DNA from: Paracoccus denitrificans
Lineage (GTDB): Bacteria > Pseudomonadota > Alphaproteobacteria > Rhodobacterales > Rhodobacteraceae
Length of the DNA: 64,000 bases
Assembly: GCA_005768755.1 (NCBI GenBank)
Contig: VAFL01000005.1
Coordinates: 186,001 to 250,000, forward strand
Direction: 5' to 3'
Shown: positions 8,423-15,770 of the stretch, in pieces
Position numbering within the stretch: the stretch's first letter is position 1
Layout: each line of letters begins with the position of its first letter
The notes under the pieces: generated by a model
Database searches by the model: none
What the model was told of the DNA's origin: nothing
The model's input: the letters and a program-made list of their open reading frames with translations, nothing else
Position numbers and translations under genes: made by a program

Positions 8423-9721
8423 TCACGCACCACCCTGGCCGGCAGCGCTGCCTGACCGGCAGGCCGCCTGATAGGTTTCAAGTCCGCGCCGTACATGCGC
8501 GATGACCAGGTCTTCCGGCTCCATCGGTTCGTCGGCAGATGAAGCTGCCCCCGGCAGGTGCTGCCACAGCAGCGGCATTGGAACCTTTCGGCCGCGCAGC
8601 ACGTCAAACAGCCGCGAGACGGCAGCCTTCGCCTGCCCGGTTGGCCAATAATAGCGGATACGGTCCGACAGCGAATAATGCCGCAGCCATCGCTGCGTTG
8701 CCGCGTCGCCCGGATAATGGCGCTGCCAGCTTTCCGGATGGGCGATCATTTCCGTTTCCATGGCCTGCATCAACGGGCGCGCACCATAATCCGGCACCAG
8801 ATCCGAAGCGATCAGATCCAGCGCGTAAAGTGCCTCTCGCAGAAGAAAGGTCAGTTCTGGTCCGACCTTGAGGATCGCGAAACCATCCGCGACAAGCTGT
8901 GACAGGGCGGCGCCACCCTGATAGTCGGTTGAATGCGCCTCGAAGATCAGGCCCGGTTGTTCCTTCAGCGTCGCGATAAGGTCGCGGGCCGCATCAGGTT
9001 GGTAGCGGATCACATTCTCATTGCCGAACTCGACGCCCGGCTGCACCACCATCGCGATGACCCGCGAGAGCGCCTGTTCAAGGCCAGCTTCGGTGAAGAC
9101 GCGACGATGGACCTGCAGCGTCTGGATTGCGGCAGCCGGCGCTGTCGGTGGAATCGCGTCAAGCAGGTGATCGGCCCCACCGGGCGGCGGAACCTCTGTT
9201 CCGATCACATAAAGCGGCATTTCACCGCCGGCGTCGCGTGCCGCAATTTCCGCGACCTGCGCCAGCCTTGCGGCACGATGTGCCGTTTTCTCATCGTCAA
9301 GCGCGGCAGGTTCGCCCGCGACACCCATCGAGCAATCCAGATGGATCTTTCGAAAACCCGCCGCAACATAGGCCGAGACCATCATTTCGGCTTCGGCCAT
9401 TGCCTGATCCGGCGAAAGGTCCCGCCAGGGGTTCGGGCCAAGGTGATCGCCGCCAAGAATGATCAGATGGCGCGGACAGCCTTCACGCTTTGCCAGGCTG
9501 AATACCAGATCGGCGAAATCCTGCGGTGTCATGCCGGTATATCCGCCCAGATGATTGACCTGGTTGCAGGTGGCCTCAATCAGCACGGGATGACCATGCT
9601 GGGCAGCCAGGCGCAGCGCTGCGCGCAGCACCAGCGGATGGGCCGAACAGACCGACGTGATGCCGCTTGGCTGACCGGCAACGCGTGCCGGGGCCAGATC
9701 CGTCAGGGCGTCAAGGCTCAT
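8423..9721 (-). CDS. D-tagatose-1,6-bisphosphate aldolase subunit, KbaZ/GatZ family
   Basis: The 432-residue protein is a full-length KbaZ/GatZ homologue: the opening region ITSVCSAHPLVLRAAL, the GGDHLGPNPWR motif near residue 107 and the FEAHSTDYQ segment are characteristic. In E. coli KbaZ and GatZ are needed for stability and activity of the catalytic partner KbaY/GatY. No KbaY/GatY-type zinc aldolase is visible here, so this copy may act alone, as proposed for some alphaproteobacterial homologues, or pair with one of the class I aldolases nearby. Its ATG overlaps the stop of the upstream PfkB gene by four bases, so kinase and aldolase form a two-gene operon. Confidence 0.87.
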   Translation of the reverse strand: MSLDALTDLAPARVAGQPSGITSVCSAHPLVLRAALRLAAQHGHPVLIEATCNQVNHLGGYTGMTPQDFADLVFSLAKREGCPRHLIILGGDHLGPNPWRDLSPDQAMAEAEMMVSAYVAAGFRKIHLDCSMGVAGEPAALDDEKTAHRAARLAQVAEIAARDAGGEMPLYVIGTEVPPPGGADHLLDAIPPTAPAAAIQTLQVHRRVFTEAGLEQALSRVIAMVVQPGVEFGNENVIRYQPDAARDLIATLKEQPGLIFEAHSTDYQGGAALSQLVADGFAILKVGPELTFLLREALYALDLIASDLVPDYGARPLMQAMETEMIAHPESWQRHYPGDAATQRWLRHYSLSDRIRYYWPTGQAKAAVSRLFDVLRGRKVPMPLLWQHLPGAASSADEPMEPEDLVIAHVRRGLETYQAACRSGSAAGQGGA

Positions 9722-10698
9722 GTCGCGTCTCCGTGTTGGGCGATGAAGCGGTCCAGTTCGTCCTTCGTGCCTGCGCCCTCCATCGGGCCAAGGACGGTTA
9801 CGTTCCGCGCGCCGGCAGCGTTGGCATATGAAAGCGCCTGCGCGACCCCCATTCCCAATCTGCGGCAGGCGACATAGGCGCCGCCAAAACAGTCACCCGC
9901 GCCGGTCGGGTCTGTTTCGTCTACCGCAAAGGCGTTGGCACGGACGGGGTCCGCATTGGGCGCGAAAACGACCGAACCGCGCGAACCTTGTTTCAGCGCG
10001 ATTTCGCGAACGCCCATTTCGAACAGCCGCGCTATCGCCGCATCTTGCCCTGCAATGCCTGCGGCACGCTCCAGCTCGTCGCCCGAGGGCAACAGCAGGT
10101 CGGAGCTTGCGATCAGCCGGTTGAAAAGCGCCTCGGTCTGGACATCGCGCGCCAGTTCCTTGCGCAGGTTCGGATCGACCGACAAGGTGCCGCCGCGCGC
10201 CTTGATGCGCGGCGCGGCGTATTCGATGACCTCGCGCGCGGCAGGCATCGACAGCGCAGTCCCCATGACATGCAGATGCCCCGCGCGTCCGATCAGATCC
10301 GTCACGCTTTGGGTCAGGCCGAAACGCGCCGCAGCCGATGTGGCGATGTTATAAACGAAATCGCGAGAGCCGTCGGCCCTGTAGCGGACGAATGCGCTGC
10401 CGGTCGGGAAAACGGGATCGACGACGATCGCCGATATGTCGACACCGTCGCGGCGCAATCGATCAAGGTTGACGGTGCCGAAATCATCATTGCCCACGGC
10501 GCCGATCATCGCGGCTGATCCGCCCATCCGCCCGCACTGATCGATGAAGATCGCGGGTGCACCACTGGGATAGGGTCCTGTTAGCGGCTGCGGGTCCAGA
10601 AAACCCTGACCGGTCGAGCTTGCCATGATCTCGACCAGAATTTCGCCGACGCAGATCGTCGGGCCAAGCGCATCGGGGGCAAGCACCATATCGTTCAT
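9718..10698 (-). CDS. PfkB-family sugar kinase (KbaZ operon)
   Basis: The 326-residue kinase begins with TICVGEILVEIMA, has a GGSAAMIGAVGNDDFG loop near residue 60 and ends with the PfkB signature DPTGAGDCFGGAYVA, containing the catalytic Asp. These features and the KbaZ partner suggest a fructokinase or tagatose-6-phosphate kinase that feeds the aldolase. I chose the ATG at 10698, which follows GAGGCGGGA; the open frame extends to 10917 but the extra 73 residues contain no domain and lie in the promoter gap. It is the first gene of the reverse operon. Confidence 0.87.
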   Translation of the reverse strand: MNDMVLAPDALGPTICVGEILVEIMASSTGQGFLDPQPLTGPYPSGAPAIFIDQCGRMGGSAAMIGAVGNDDFGTVNLDRLRRDGVDISAIVVDPVFPTGSAFVRYRADGSRDFVYNIATSAAARFGLTQSVTDLIGRAGHLHVMGTALSMPAAREVIEYAAPRIKARGGTLSVDPNLRKELARDVQTEALFNRLIASSDLLLPSGDELERAAGIAGQDAAIARLFEMGVREIALKQGSRGSVVFAPNADPVRANAFAVDETDPTGAGDCFGGAYVACRRLGMGVAQALSYANAAGARNVTVLGPMEGAGTKDELDRFIAQHGDAT

Positions 10699-11146
10699 TC
10701 CCGCCTCGTTCGGCTGATATATCCTGCCCGACCGACGTCGCTCGTGGCCCGCAGCGGGCAGGCGACGCGTCCAAGCTGGTGACCATTCAGCCGTGCCATC
10801 AATCCCCCTGACTCGTTGCGCGGGACGCCAAAGCCACCGGCGCGGTTCGGTCATTCGTTCAAGGGATATATTTGCATTGACAGCAATACAAACGGAAATA
10901 CGGCAACCGTCAGGCATGTTTCAGGGCGGGCGAAAAGCCGCTGCATAACCTGACCGCACCAGATCTATGCCGCCGATATTCGCAATATCAGTTGGTCAGT
11001 GTCGGGCGTGTGCGCGGTGCCCCGGCGCCCGAATGATTTCGTAGTTGGCAGGGCACGCAGCGGGCCACTGTGCTTGACCTGAAGGCCGGCGCAGCTTCAG
11101 ATGGGGCATTGCAGTTCAAACAGTTTGATGACCGAAGGATATTCCC
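10699..11146. other. Intergenic promoter region between PfkB kinase and response regulator
   Basis: No gene is supported in these 448 bases, although long antisense frames cross it. The AT-richer patch around 10862-10900 (containing GGGATATATTTGC and a TTGC-N7-GCAA inverted repeat at 10872-10886) is the best candidate for the promoter and operator of the PfkB/KbaZ operon. The part next to 11147 would hold the promoter of the response-regulator gene; I see no clear -35/-10 pair there. Confidence 0.4.
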
Positions 11147-11764
11147 GTGACCCCGGAACGTGTAATCGTTGCTGATGATCACCCGATCGTGCGTGAAGGG
11201 ATCTGCCGGATCGTTTCGATGGGCAACCCGCAGGCCATCATCACAGAGGCCGCAACATTTGACGAAGTTCTGACGGCCGCAAGTGCAGATCCGCCGTCGG
11301 TCCTGCTGCTGGATCTGCTGTTTCCGGGGTTCGACCCCGATATCTCGCTGCGGCAGCTGCGCTTGGCCCATCCAAGGGCCACGATCATCGTCATCTCGAT
11401 GGTTGACGATTGCGAAACGGTCGACAGGGTCATGCAGTCGGGCGCTGACGGTTTTGTCAGCAAGGCGGTCCCGCCCGCAGAGATGTCGAAGGCGCTGAAT
11501 GACATCCGGGGGGGCGACGTGGTGATCCTCAGATCGGACGAGCCAACGATCACGCCGCCCCTGCTGCCCGATAGCGGGATCGAGGCGCTTAGCCCCCGGC
11601 AGCGCGACGTGCTTGCCCTGATCGCCAAAGGTGCCTCGAACAAGGAAATTGCGCGCGACCTGGGGATTTCGCCTTTCACGGTGCGCATCCATGTATCTGC
11701 GATCCTGCGGATACTCGATGTTCCGACGCGGGCGGCTGCGGCTGCCCGTATCGGCAGGCGCTAG
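11147..11764 (+). CDS. NarL/FixJ-type two-component response regulator
   Basis: The 205-residue protein has an N-terminal receiver domain with the acidic pair D10/D11, the phosphoacceptor D56 in VLLLDLLFPG, a switch serine at S84 and the conserved K106, followed by a LuxR-type helix-turn-helix from about residue 143 (LSPRQRDVLALIAKGASNKE). It starts at GTG with a GAAGGA ribosome site. The gene is convergent with, and overlaps by four bases, the hybrid histidine kinase gene, which is its probable partner. Because the kinase gene is divergent from the peptide operon at 13641, the pair is a good candidate regulator of peptide production. That link is inferred from position only. Confidence 0.9.
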   Translation: MTPERVIVADDHPIVREGICRIVSMGNPQAIITEAATFDEVLTAASADPPSVLLLDLLFPGFDPDISLRQLRLAHPRATIIVISMVDDCETVDRVMQSGADGFVSKAVPPAEMSKALNDIRGGDVVILRSDEPTITPPLLPDSGIEALSPRQRDVLALIAKGASNKEIARDLGISPFTVRIHVSAILRILDVPTRAAAAARIGRR

Positions 11765-13476
11765 GCCCCGGCAGCGGGGCGGCTGCCTTCGGCCAGTAGA
11801 CCCAGCATGACCGAACGCAGTTCGGCTGGATGGGTGGGTTTGCTGAGGATCGGCAGGGAAGGATCAGCCACGGCGTCGCGCACCCTTTCCTCGTCATGTG
11901 CCGTGACGATGATCGCGGGTATGTTCTGACCCTGTCCGGCGCGGATCAGGCGGATGGCCTCGACACCGGTCGTCGGTCCGCCAAGGTCGTAGTCGGCAAC
12001 GATCACGTCGCAGGCGATTGCTGTGGACGGTGCTGTCCTGAATGGCTGAACCTGGCAGCCCCACCGCTCCATCAAAAGCTGCGTCGATACAAGGACGGCC
12101 TGATCGTCCTCGATCAGTGCGACGCGCGCGCCGTGTAGCAGGCTTTTTGGCAGACGGGGTGCGATGGTCATGGCGACTGGTGCATCGGTCGCCAGCACAA
12201 GCCCCTGAATGCCGACTGCTGTCCCTTTTCCGGGGGAAGACCCGAAGATGACACGCACACCAAGCAGATCGGCCATGCGCCGCAGGATGGCAAGGCCCAA
12301 TCCGATACCTTCGATATCGTTTCCGGGTGAGGAGACGCGGTAAAATTCGTCGAAGACGCGCTGATGTTCGCCCGCCTCGATCCCGATGCCCTGATCCATG
12401 ACCCAGAGCGTCGCCGTCTTGCCATGTCTGCGGCATCCGATCAGCACGTCGGATCCCGCCGCATATTTCACCGCGTTCGACACCAGATTCTGTAACATGA
12501 CGGTCAGCAGGCCGGGATCGGTATCGACGATGATCGAGCTGTCTATCCAGCGAAGATTGATACCGGCCCGCTGGATCTCTGCCTCATACTGGTGGGCCAC
12601 GTCGCGGATGACTTCGCCCAAAGGGACGGCTTTCGTGCGCACCACAACCTTGCCGCTGTCCAGCGTTGCAATGTCGAAAAGAGAGCGCAGCATCCGGGTT
12701 ACACTGCGCAGCGAATGGTCGATATTGTCCAGCATGTTCACGTCGGTGGGCGACAGTTTGGCGTCGCGCAGGCAATTGGTGAACAGTCCGATGGCGTGCA
12801 CGGGCTGGCGCAGATCGTGACTGGCATGGGACAGAAACCGTGCCTTGGCAAGGTTGGCGCGGTCGGCGGTCCGGTAAGCTTCCCGCGTGTCGGACAAAAG
12901 TGCATTGGCATAAAGGGGGACAAACAGCAGCGAAAGCCCGAAGGCCGCGATGACAAAGGGTTGCTGCTGCCAGAACGGACTGCATGTGCCGATGACCACC
13001 AGGCACAGCATCGCCACCAATGTTGCCCCGATCAGATAACGCGACCCGTAGCGCATGCCGTATCCGACCGTCACCGACAGCAGAACAGCGAAAATCGGGG
13101 CCATGAAAGCATCACCAAGTGTTATGACAAGCGTAATGCTGCCAAAATCGGCGGCCATGCTAAGCGCACGCCTGCCATGATGGACGCCTGGTCGGCGGCG
13201 GATGTCTAACGCCAGCAGCAGTGTGAACAGAAGCATCGTGGGCGGATAGGCAATCATTACCCGCCGCACCTGTGGATCAAATTTGTCCAGATGAATGCCC
13301 AAAGCGATGTAAAGCGCGAATGCGATCGTGATTATGACCCGGACAAGCGCCTGTCCTGCCTCGGTGTCGCGGCTTTGTCCGCTGGTGCCAGACCCCGAAA
13401 TGGCACGCCTGGCCCGGATTGCAGAATTCTCGGTCGCCAACGCATCTCCTCCATACGTTGCGCGCGGGCAAATCAT
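11761..13476 (-). CDS. Membrane hybrid sensor histidine kinase/response regulator
   Basis: The 571-residue product has an N-terminal block of about six hydrophobic segments (roughly residues 40-190), then a dimerisation/phosphoacceptor helix with the site SHASHDLRQPVHAIG, an ATPase domain with N-box NLVSNAVKYA and glycine boxes DQGIGI and GIGLGLAI, and a C-terminal receiver domain with phosphoacceptor Asp in DVIVADYDLGG and Lys in ILSKPTHP. There is no recognisable periplasmic sensor domain, so the membrane part probably senses the signal, a layout also seen in peptide and fatty-acid signal receptors. The ATG at 13476 is preferred; a GTG at 13551 would run into the tandem repeats of the shared promoter region. 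Confidence 0.88.
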   Translation of the reverse strand: MICPRATYGGDALATENSAIRARRAISGSGTSGQSRDTEAGQALVRVIITIAFALYIALGIHLDKFDPQVRRVMIAYPPTMLLFTLLLALDIRRRPGVHHGRRALSMAADFGSITLVITLGDAFMAPIFAVLLSVTVGYGMRYGSRYLIGATLVAMLCLVVIGTCSPFWQQQPFVIAAFGLSLLFVPLYANALLSDTREAYRTADRANLAKARFLSHASHDLRQPVHAIGLFTNCLRDAKLSPTDVNMLDNIDHSLRSVTRMLRSLFDIATLDSGKVVVRTKAVPLGEVIRDVAHQYEAEIQRAGINLRWIDSSIIVDTDPGLLTVMLQNLVSNAVKYAAGSDVLIGCRRHGKTATLWVMDQGIGIEAGEHQRVFDEFYRVSSPGNDIEGIGLGLAILRRMADLLGVRVIFGSSPGKGTAVGIQGLVLATDAPVAMTIAPRLPKSLLHGARVALIEDDQAVLVSTQLLMERWGCQVQPFRTAPSTAIACDVIVADYDLGGPTTGVEAIRLIRAGQGQNIPAIIVTAHDEERVRDAVADPSLPILSKPTHPAELRSVMLGLLAEGSRPAAGA

Positions 13477-13547
13477 GGTGACAGGCGTTGCGCCGCTGTT
13501 TTCGCCAACCGTTCCATCTAGGCGCGTCGCCTGACGATCGCACAGTA

Positions 13548-13579
13548 GCACACCTGACCTATAGCACGTCCGACCTATA
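13548..13579. repeat. Two contiguous 16-base direct repeats, candidate operator of the peptide operon
   Basis: GCACACCTGACCTATA (13548-13563) is followed immediately by GCACGTCCGACCTATA (13564-13579); 13 of 16 positions agree, including the full second half GACCTATA. The pair lies in the gap between the divergent histidine-kinase gene and the first peptide gene, about 60 bases before that ATG. Tandem direct repeats of this kind are common binding sites for response regulators. The role is inferred. Confidence 0.5.
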
Positions 13580-13640
13580 TCGCGCGGCTGGTTTTTGAAG
13601 AATTCTGACAGCGTTGTAACTGTAACGAGGAGAATCTTTC

Positions 13641-13802
13641 ATGCAGGAATCCGACATCAAACCCTTGTCGCCGGATCAGGTGGCAAGGGTTTCCGGTGCG
13701 GGTCCGGATGTAGGCATCGACCCGATCGTGCCCACCCGCCCCCGCCGGCCCTGGCCCCCGGAACGGACGATCGACCCGATCCCGGGTCCCCGGATCCCTT
13801 AG
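13641..13802 (+). CDS. Double-glycine-leader peptide 1, proline-rich core (putative microcin precursor)
   Basis: This 53-residue frame has an excellent ribosome site (GAGGAGAA) before its ATG. Residues 9-20 form a double-glycine leader, LSPDQVARVSGA, aligned with the leaders of the three following peptides: [LM][ST]xx[DEQ]xxxVSG[AG]. Cleavage after the GA pair would release a 33-residue core with eleven prolines, five arginines and one tryptophan, including PTRPRRPWPP and two copies of an IDPI motif. The composition recalls proline-rich antimicrobial peptides, although the net charge is only about +1. It is the first gene before the HlyD/C39 exporter genes and is its likely substrate. It was too short for ordinary gene calling. 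Confidence 0.75.
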   Translation: MQESDIKPLSPDQVARVSGAGPDVGIDPIVPTRPRRPWPPERTIDPIPGPRIP

Positions 13803-13841
13803 GTGCTGCGCACCTGAACATCACGAAAAATGGAGACTGAA

Positions 13842-14009
13842 GTGCAAATGACTGATGCCGAAAGGCAGCGGCCGCAGGTGGCTGGCGAAAGCCGGCTGAC
13901 TGCTATGACCGAGGCCGAGATCGGCCAGGTATCTGGCGCCGGTGTGAATCGATTCGTGTTCACCGCGATGGAAATCACCGTCGGCATGATCCTGCGGTCG
14001 CTGCGATAA
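13842..14009 (+). CDS. Double-glycine-leader peptide 2 (putative microcin precursor)
   Basis: This 55-residue frame starts at GTG 13842, five bases after GGAGA; ATG codons at 13830 and 13848 are in frame and possible. The leader MTEAEIGQVSGA (residues 22-33) matches the shared pattern, and cleavage after GA leaves a 22-residue core, GVNRFVFTAMEITVGMILRS plus two residues, which is hydrophobic, amphipathic and net cationic (three Arg, one Glu). No Cys residues are present, so no disulfide is expected. The next peptide starts on its stop codon (TAATG), indicating coupled translation. Function as bacteriocin or signal is inferred from the leader and exporter. Confidence 0.72.
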   Translation: MQMTDAERQRPQVAGESRLTAMTEAEIGQVSGAGVNRFVFTAMEITVGMILRSLR

Positions 14010-14176
14010 TGCCGCGAACCGCGCAGAAGAACCTGCAAGAAAAGCCGCGGGAACTGTCGCTTTACGGTGAACTGACCCTTGCGGACACCGAACTGGTGTC
14101 CGGCGGAAGTGCTGTGCTTATCGGCATTGGCCCGGTCGTCATTGCGGCCGGGACAGGCAGGAAAAGCCAGAATTAA
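14009..14176 (+). CDS. Double-glycine-leader peptide 3 (putative microcin precursor)
   Basis: This 55-residue frame overlaps the stop of peptide 2 by one base. Its leader LTLADTELVSGG (residues 22-33) is a textbook double-glycine leader. Cleavage after GG would release a 22-residue core rich in Gly, Ala, Ile and Val (SAVLIGIGPVVIAAGTG followed by a polar RKSQN tail), resembling the small hydrophobic, glycine-rich cores of class II microcins and two-peptide bacteriocins. No cysteine is present. Assigned to the export cluster by leader similarity and position. Confidence 0.72.
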   Translation: MPRTAQKNLQEKPRELSLYGELTLADTELVSGGSAVLIGIGPVVIAAGTGRKSQN

Positions 14177-14212
14177 CCATCAAACATCTTTAACTGAAAG
14201 AAAGAGAAGAAA

Positions 14213-14386
14213 ATGAACAATACCATGGACATGCTGAACGAACCGACCCTGGCTGACAGCGAATTCGCGCTTCTGAGCGACGATCAGACCGACGATGTGT
14301 CGGGCGGTTTCATCATCGCCGCAGCACTGGTTATCAGTGCGGCAGAGATCGGGCTTGCGCTGATTGCGCGCGAGATGTGCCGCTGA
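14213..14386 (+). CDS. Double-glycine-leader peptide 4 (putative microcin precursor)
   Basis: This 57-residue frame follows a purine-rich ribosome site (GAAAGAGAAGAAA). The acidic leader ends LSDDQTDDVSGG (residues 21-32), and cleavage after GG would release a 25-residue core, FIIAAALVISAAEIGLALIA plus REMCR. The core is a single strongly hydrophobic, alanine-rich helix long enough to span a membrane, with one terminal Cys. That suits a membrane-active peptide or one half of a two-peptide bacteriocin. A strong hairpin terminator lies 17 bases downstream. An immunity role cannot be excluded, but the leader argues for export. Confidence 0.73.
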   Translation: MNNTMDMLNEPTLADSEFALLSDDQTDDVSGGFIIAAALVISAAEIGLALIAREMCR

Positions 14387-14402
14387 TCGCTGACACATAA
14401 GG

Positions 14403-14444
14403 GAAGTGCCCCCCATTTACCCTCTCCCTGGGGGCACTTCTTTT
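14403..14444 (+). terminator. Intrinsic terminator/attenuator between peptide genes and exporter genes
   Basis: A perfect 11-base stem (GAAGTGCCCCC at 14403-14413 pairing with GGGGGCACTTC at 14430-14440) with a 16-base loop is followed by TTTT. It lies between peptide 4 and the HlyD gene on the same strand, so partial termination would give more peptide than exporter transcript, a common arrangement in bacteriocin operons. Confidence 0.8.
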
Positions 14445-14501
14445 GCCAGGTTCCGTCAGACACGTTACTGACGGCAAGTTTCAGGACGACGCGCAACCGT
14501 C

Positions 14502-15770
14502 ATGAGTAATTCCCCGAACGACCCGTCCGGACCGCTGTTCCGTGAGCAGGCGGTCCAGCATCAGCTGCGCCGTCTTGATGGCGAGGTGATGCTGTCGCTG
14601 TCGCTGAGGATGCGGGTGCTGATCGTGCTGGCAGCCATTCTGATCCTCGGCGCAGGGGGATTTCTGGCCACCGCAAGCTACGCCCGTATGGAAACCGTTT
14701 CCGGTTGGATTGTCCCGCGTGACGGGCTGATCCGCGTAACGGCCCAACAGGGTGGTATTGTCGACAGCCTGACCGTGGCCGAGGGCGATACCGTGGCATC
14801 GGGAACCGCGCTTGCGACGCTGCGCCTGTCGTCAGTTACGGATGCGGGCGATACCGGGCAGGCGCTGGCCCGCCACCTTGAAGCACAGGCGGAAGCGGCC
14901 CGCGCCGAAGCCGCTGCGACGCGTGAAAAACTGCTGGCCGAAGAAGACCGCCTTCGTGATCAGCGCGTGGCGCTGCTGCGTGAACGTGACGAAAGTCGCC
15001 AGCGCCTGGCGGCGATGGAGGAACGGCTGGAACTGGTGCGCATCAATACCGAGCGGATGCAGGATATCGCCGGCAGAGGCTTCGCCAGCACCCGCGCCGT
15101 CGAGGAGGCCGAAATTTCCGGCCTGGTCGCCCAGCAGGACGCGGCAGAGATCCGAATGCTGGTGCTTTCGCTGGATCGCGAAATTGGTGAACTGGACAGC
15201 CGCCTTCAGGCGCTGCCGCTGGATATTCGCGCCGCCGATGCGCAGGCACGCGCGAATGAAGCCGCGCTTGATCAGCGCCGTACGGAACTTGCCGTCCAGA
15301 CCGACTACCGCGCAACGGCCACGGTCAGGGGCAAGGTCGTTGCCATCCCGGTCGCGATTGGTCAAAGCGTGTCAGCCGGCGCGGTCGTGGCCGTGATGAC
15401 GCCCGCGGACTCTCGACTTGAAGCCGAGCTTTATGTGCCGTCGCGTGCGGCGGGTTTCATCCGCGTCGGAAACGAAACCCGGCTGATGTATCAGGCCTTT
15501 CCCTACCAGAAATTCGGAACCGCGCGCGGCCGCATACGCGAGGTGTCGCGCACCGTCCTTGCCCCGGGCGAACTTGCCATTCAGGGAATGACCTTTCAGG
15601 AGCCGGTGTTCCGCGTGAAGGTGGAACTCGATCGCGACGAAGTTGACGCTTATGGAGAGTTGATCCCTGTTCAGCCCGGCATGCTGTTGTCGGCCAATAT
15701 TGTCACCGACAGAAGAAGCCTTCTGGAATGGCTGTTCGACCCGATTTATGCCGTAGGTCGTCAGGGATGA
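14502..15770 (+). CDS. HlyD/CvaA-type membrane fusion protein of a peptide exporter
   Basis: The 422-residue protein has a short cytoplasmic N-terminus, one membrane segment (about residues 36-57, RVLIVLAAILILGAGGFLA), a biotinyl-lipoyl-like half motif (GWIVPRDGLIRVTAQQGGIV), a long alpha-helical coiled-coil hairpin rich in Ala, Glu and Arg (about 110-250) and a second lipoyl half plus beta-barrel at the end. This is the architecture of CvaA, the adaptor for colicin V export, and related HlyD proteins that join an inner-membrane ABC exporter to an outer-membrane channel. The C39 transporter gene overlaps its stop by four bases. The outer-membrane TolC partner is not encoded here. Confidence 0.87.
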   Translation: MSNSPNDPSGPLFREQAVQHQLRRLDGEVMLSLSLRMRVLIVLAAILILGAGGFLATASYARMETVSGWIVPRDGLIRVTAQQGGIVDSLTVAEGDTVASGTALATLRLSSVTDAGDTGQALARHLEAQAEAARAEAAATREKLLAEEDRLRDQRVALLRERDESRQRLAAMEERLELVRINTERMQDIAGRGFASTRAVEEAEISGLVAQQDAAEIRMLVLSLDREIGELDSRLQALPLDIRAADAQARANEAALDQRRTELAVQTDYRATATVRGKVVAIPVAIGQSVSAGAVVAVMTPADSRLEAELYVPSRAAGFIRVGNETRLMYQAFPYQKFGTARGRIREVSRTVLAPGELAIQGMTFQEPVFRVKVELDRDEVDAYGELIPVQPGMLLSANIVTDRRSLLEWLFDPIYAVGRQG

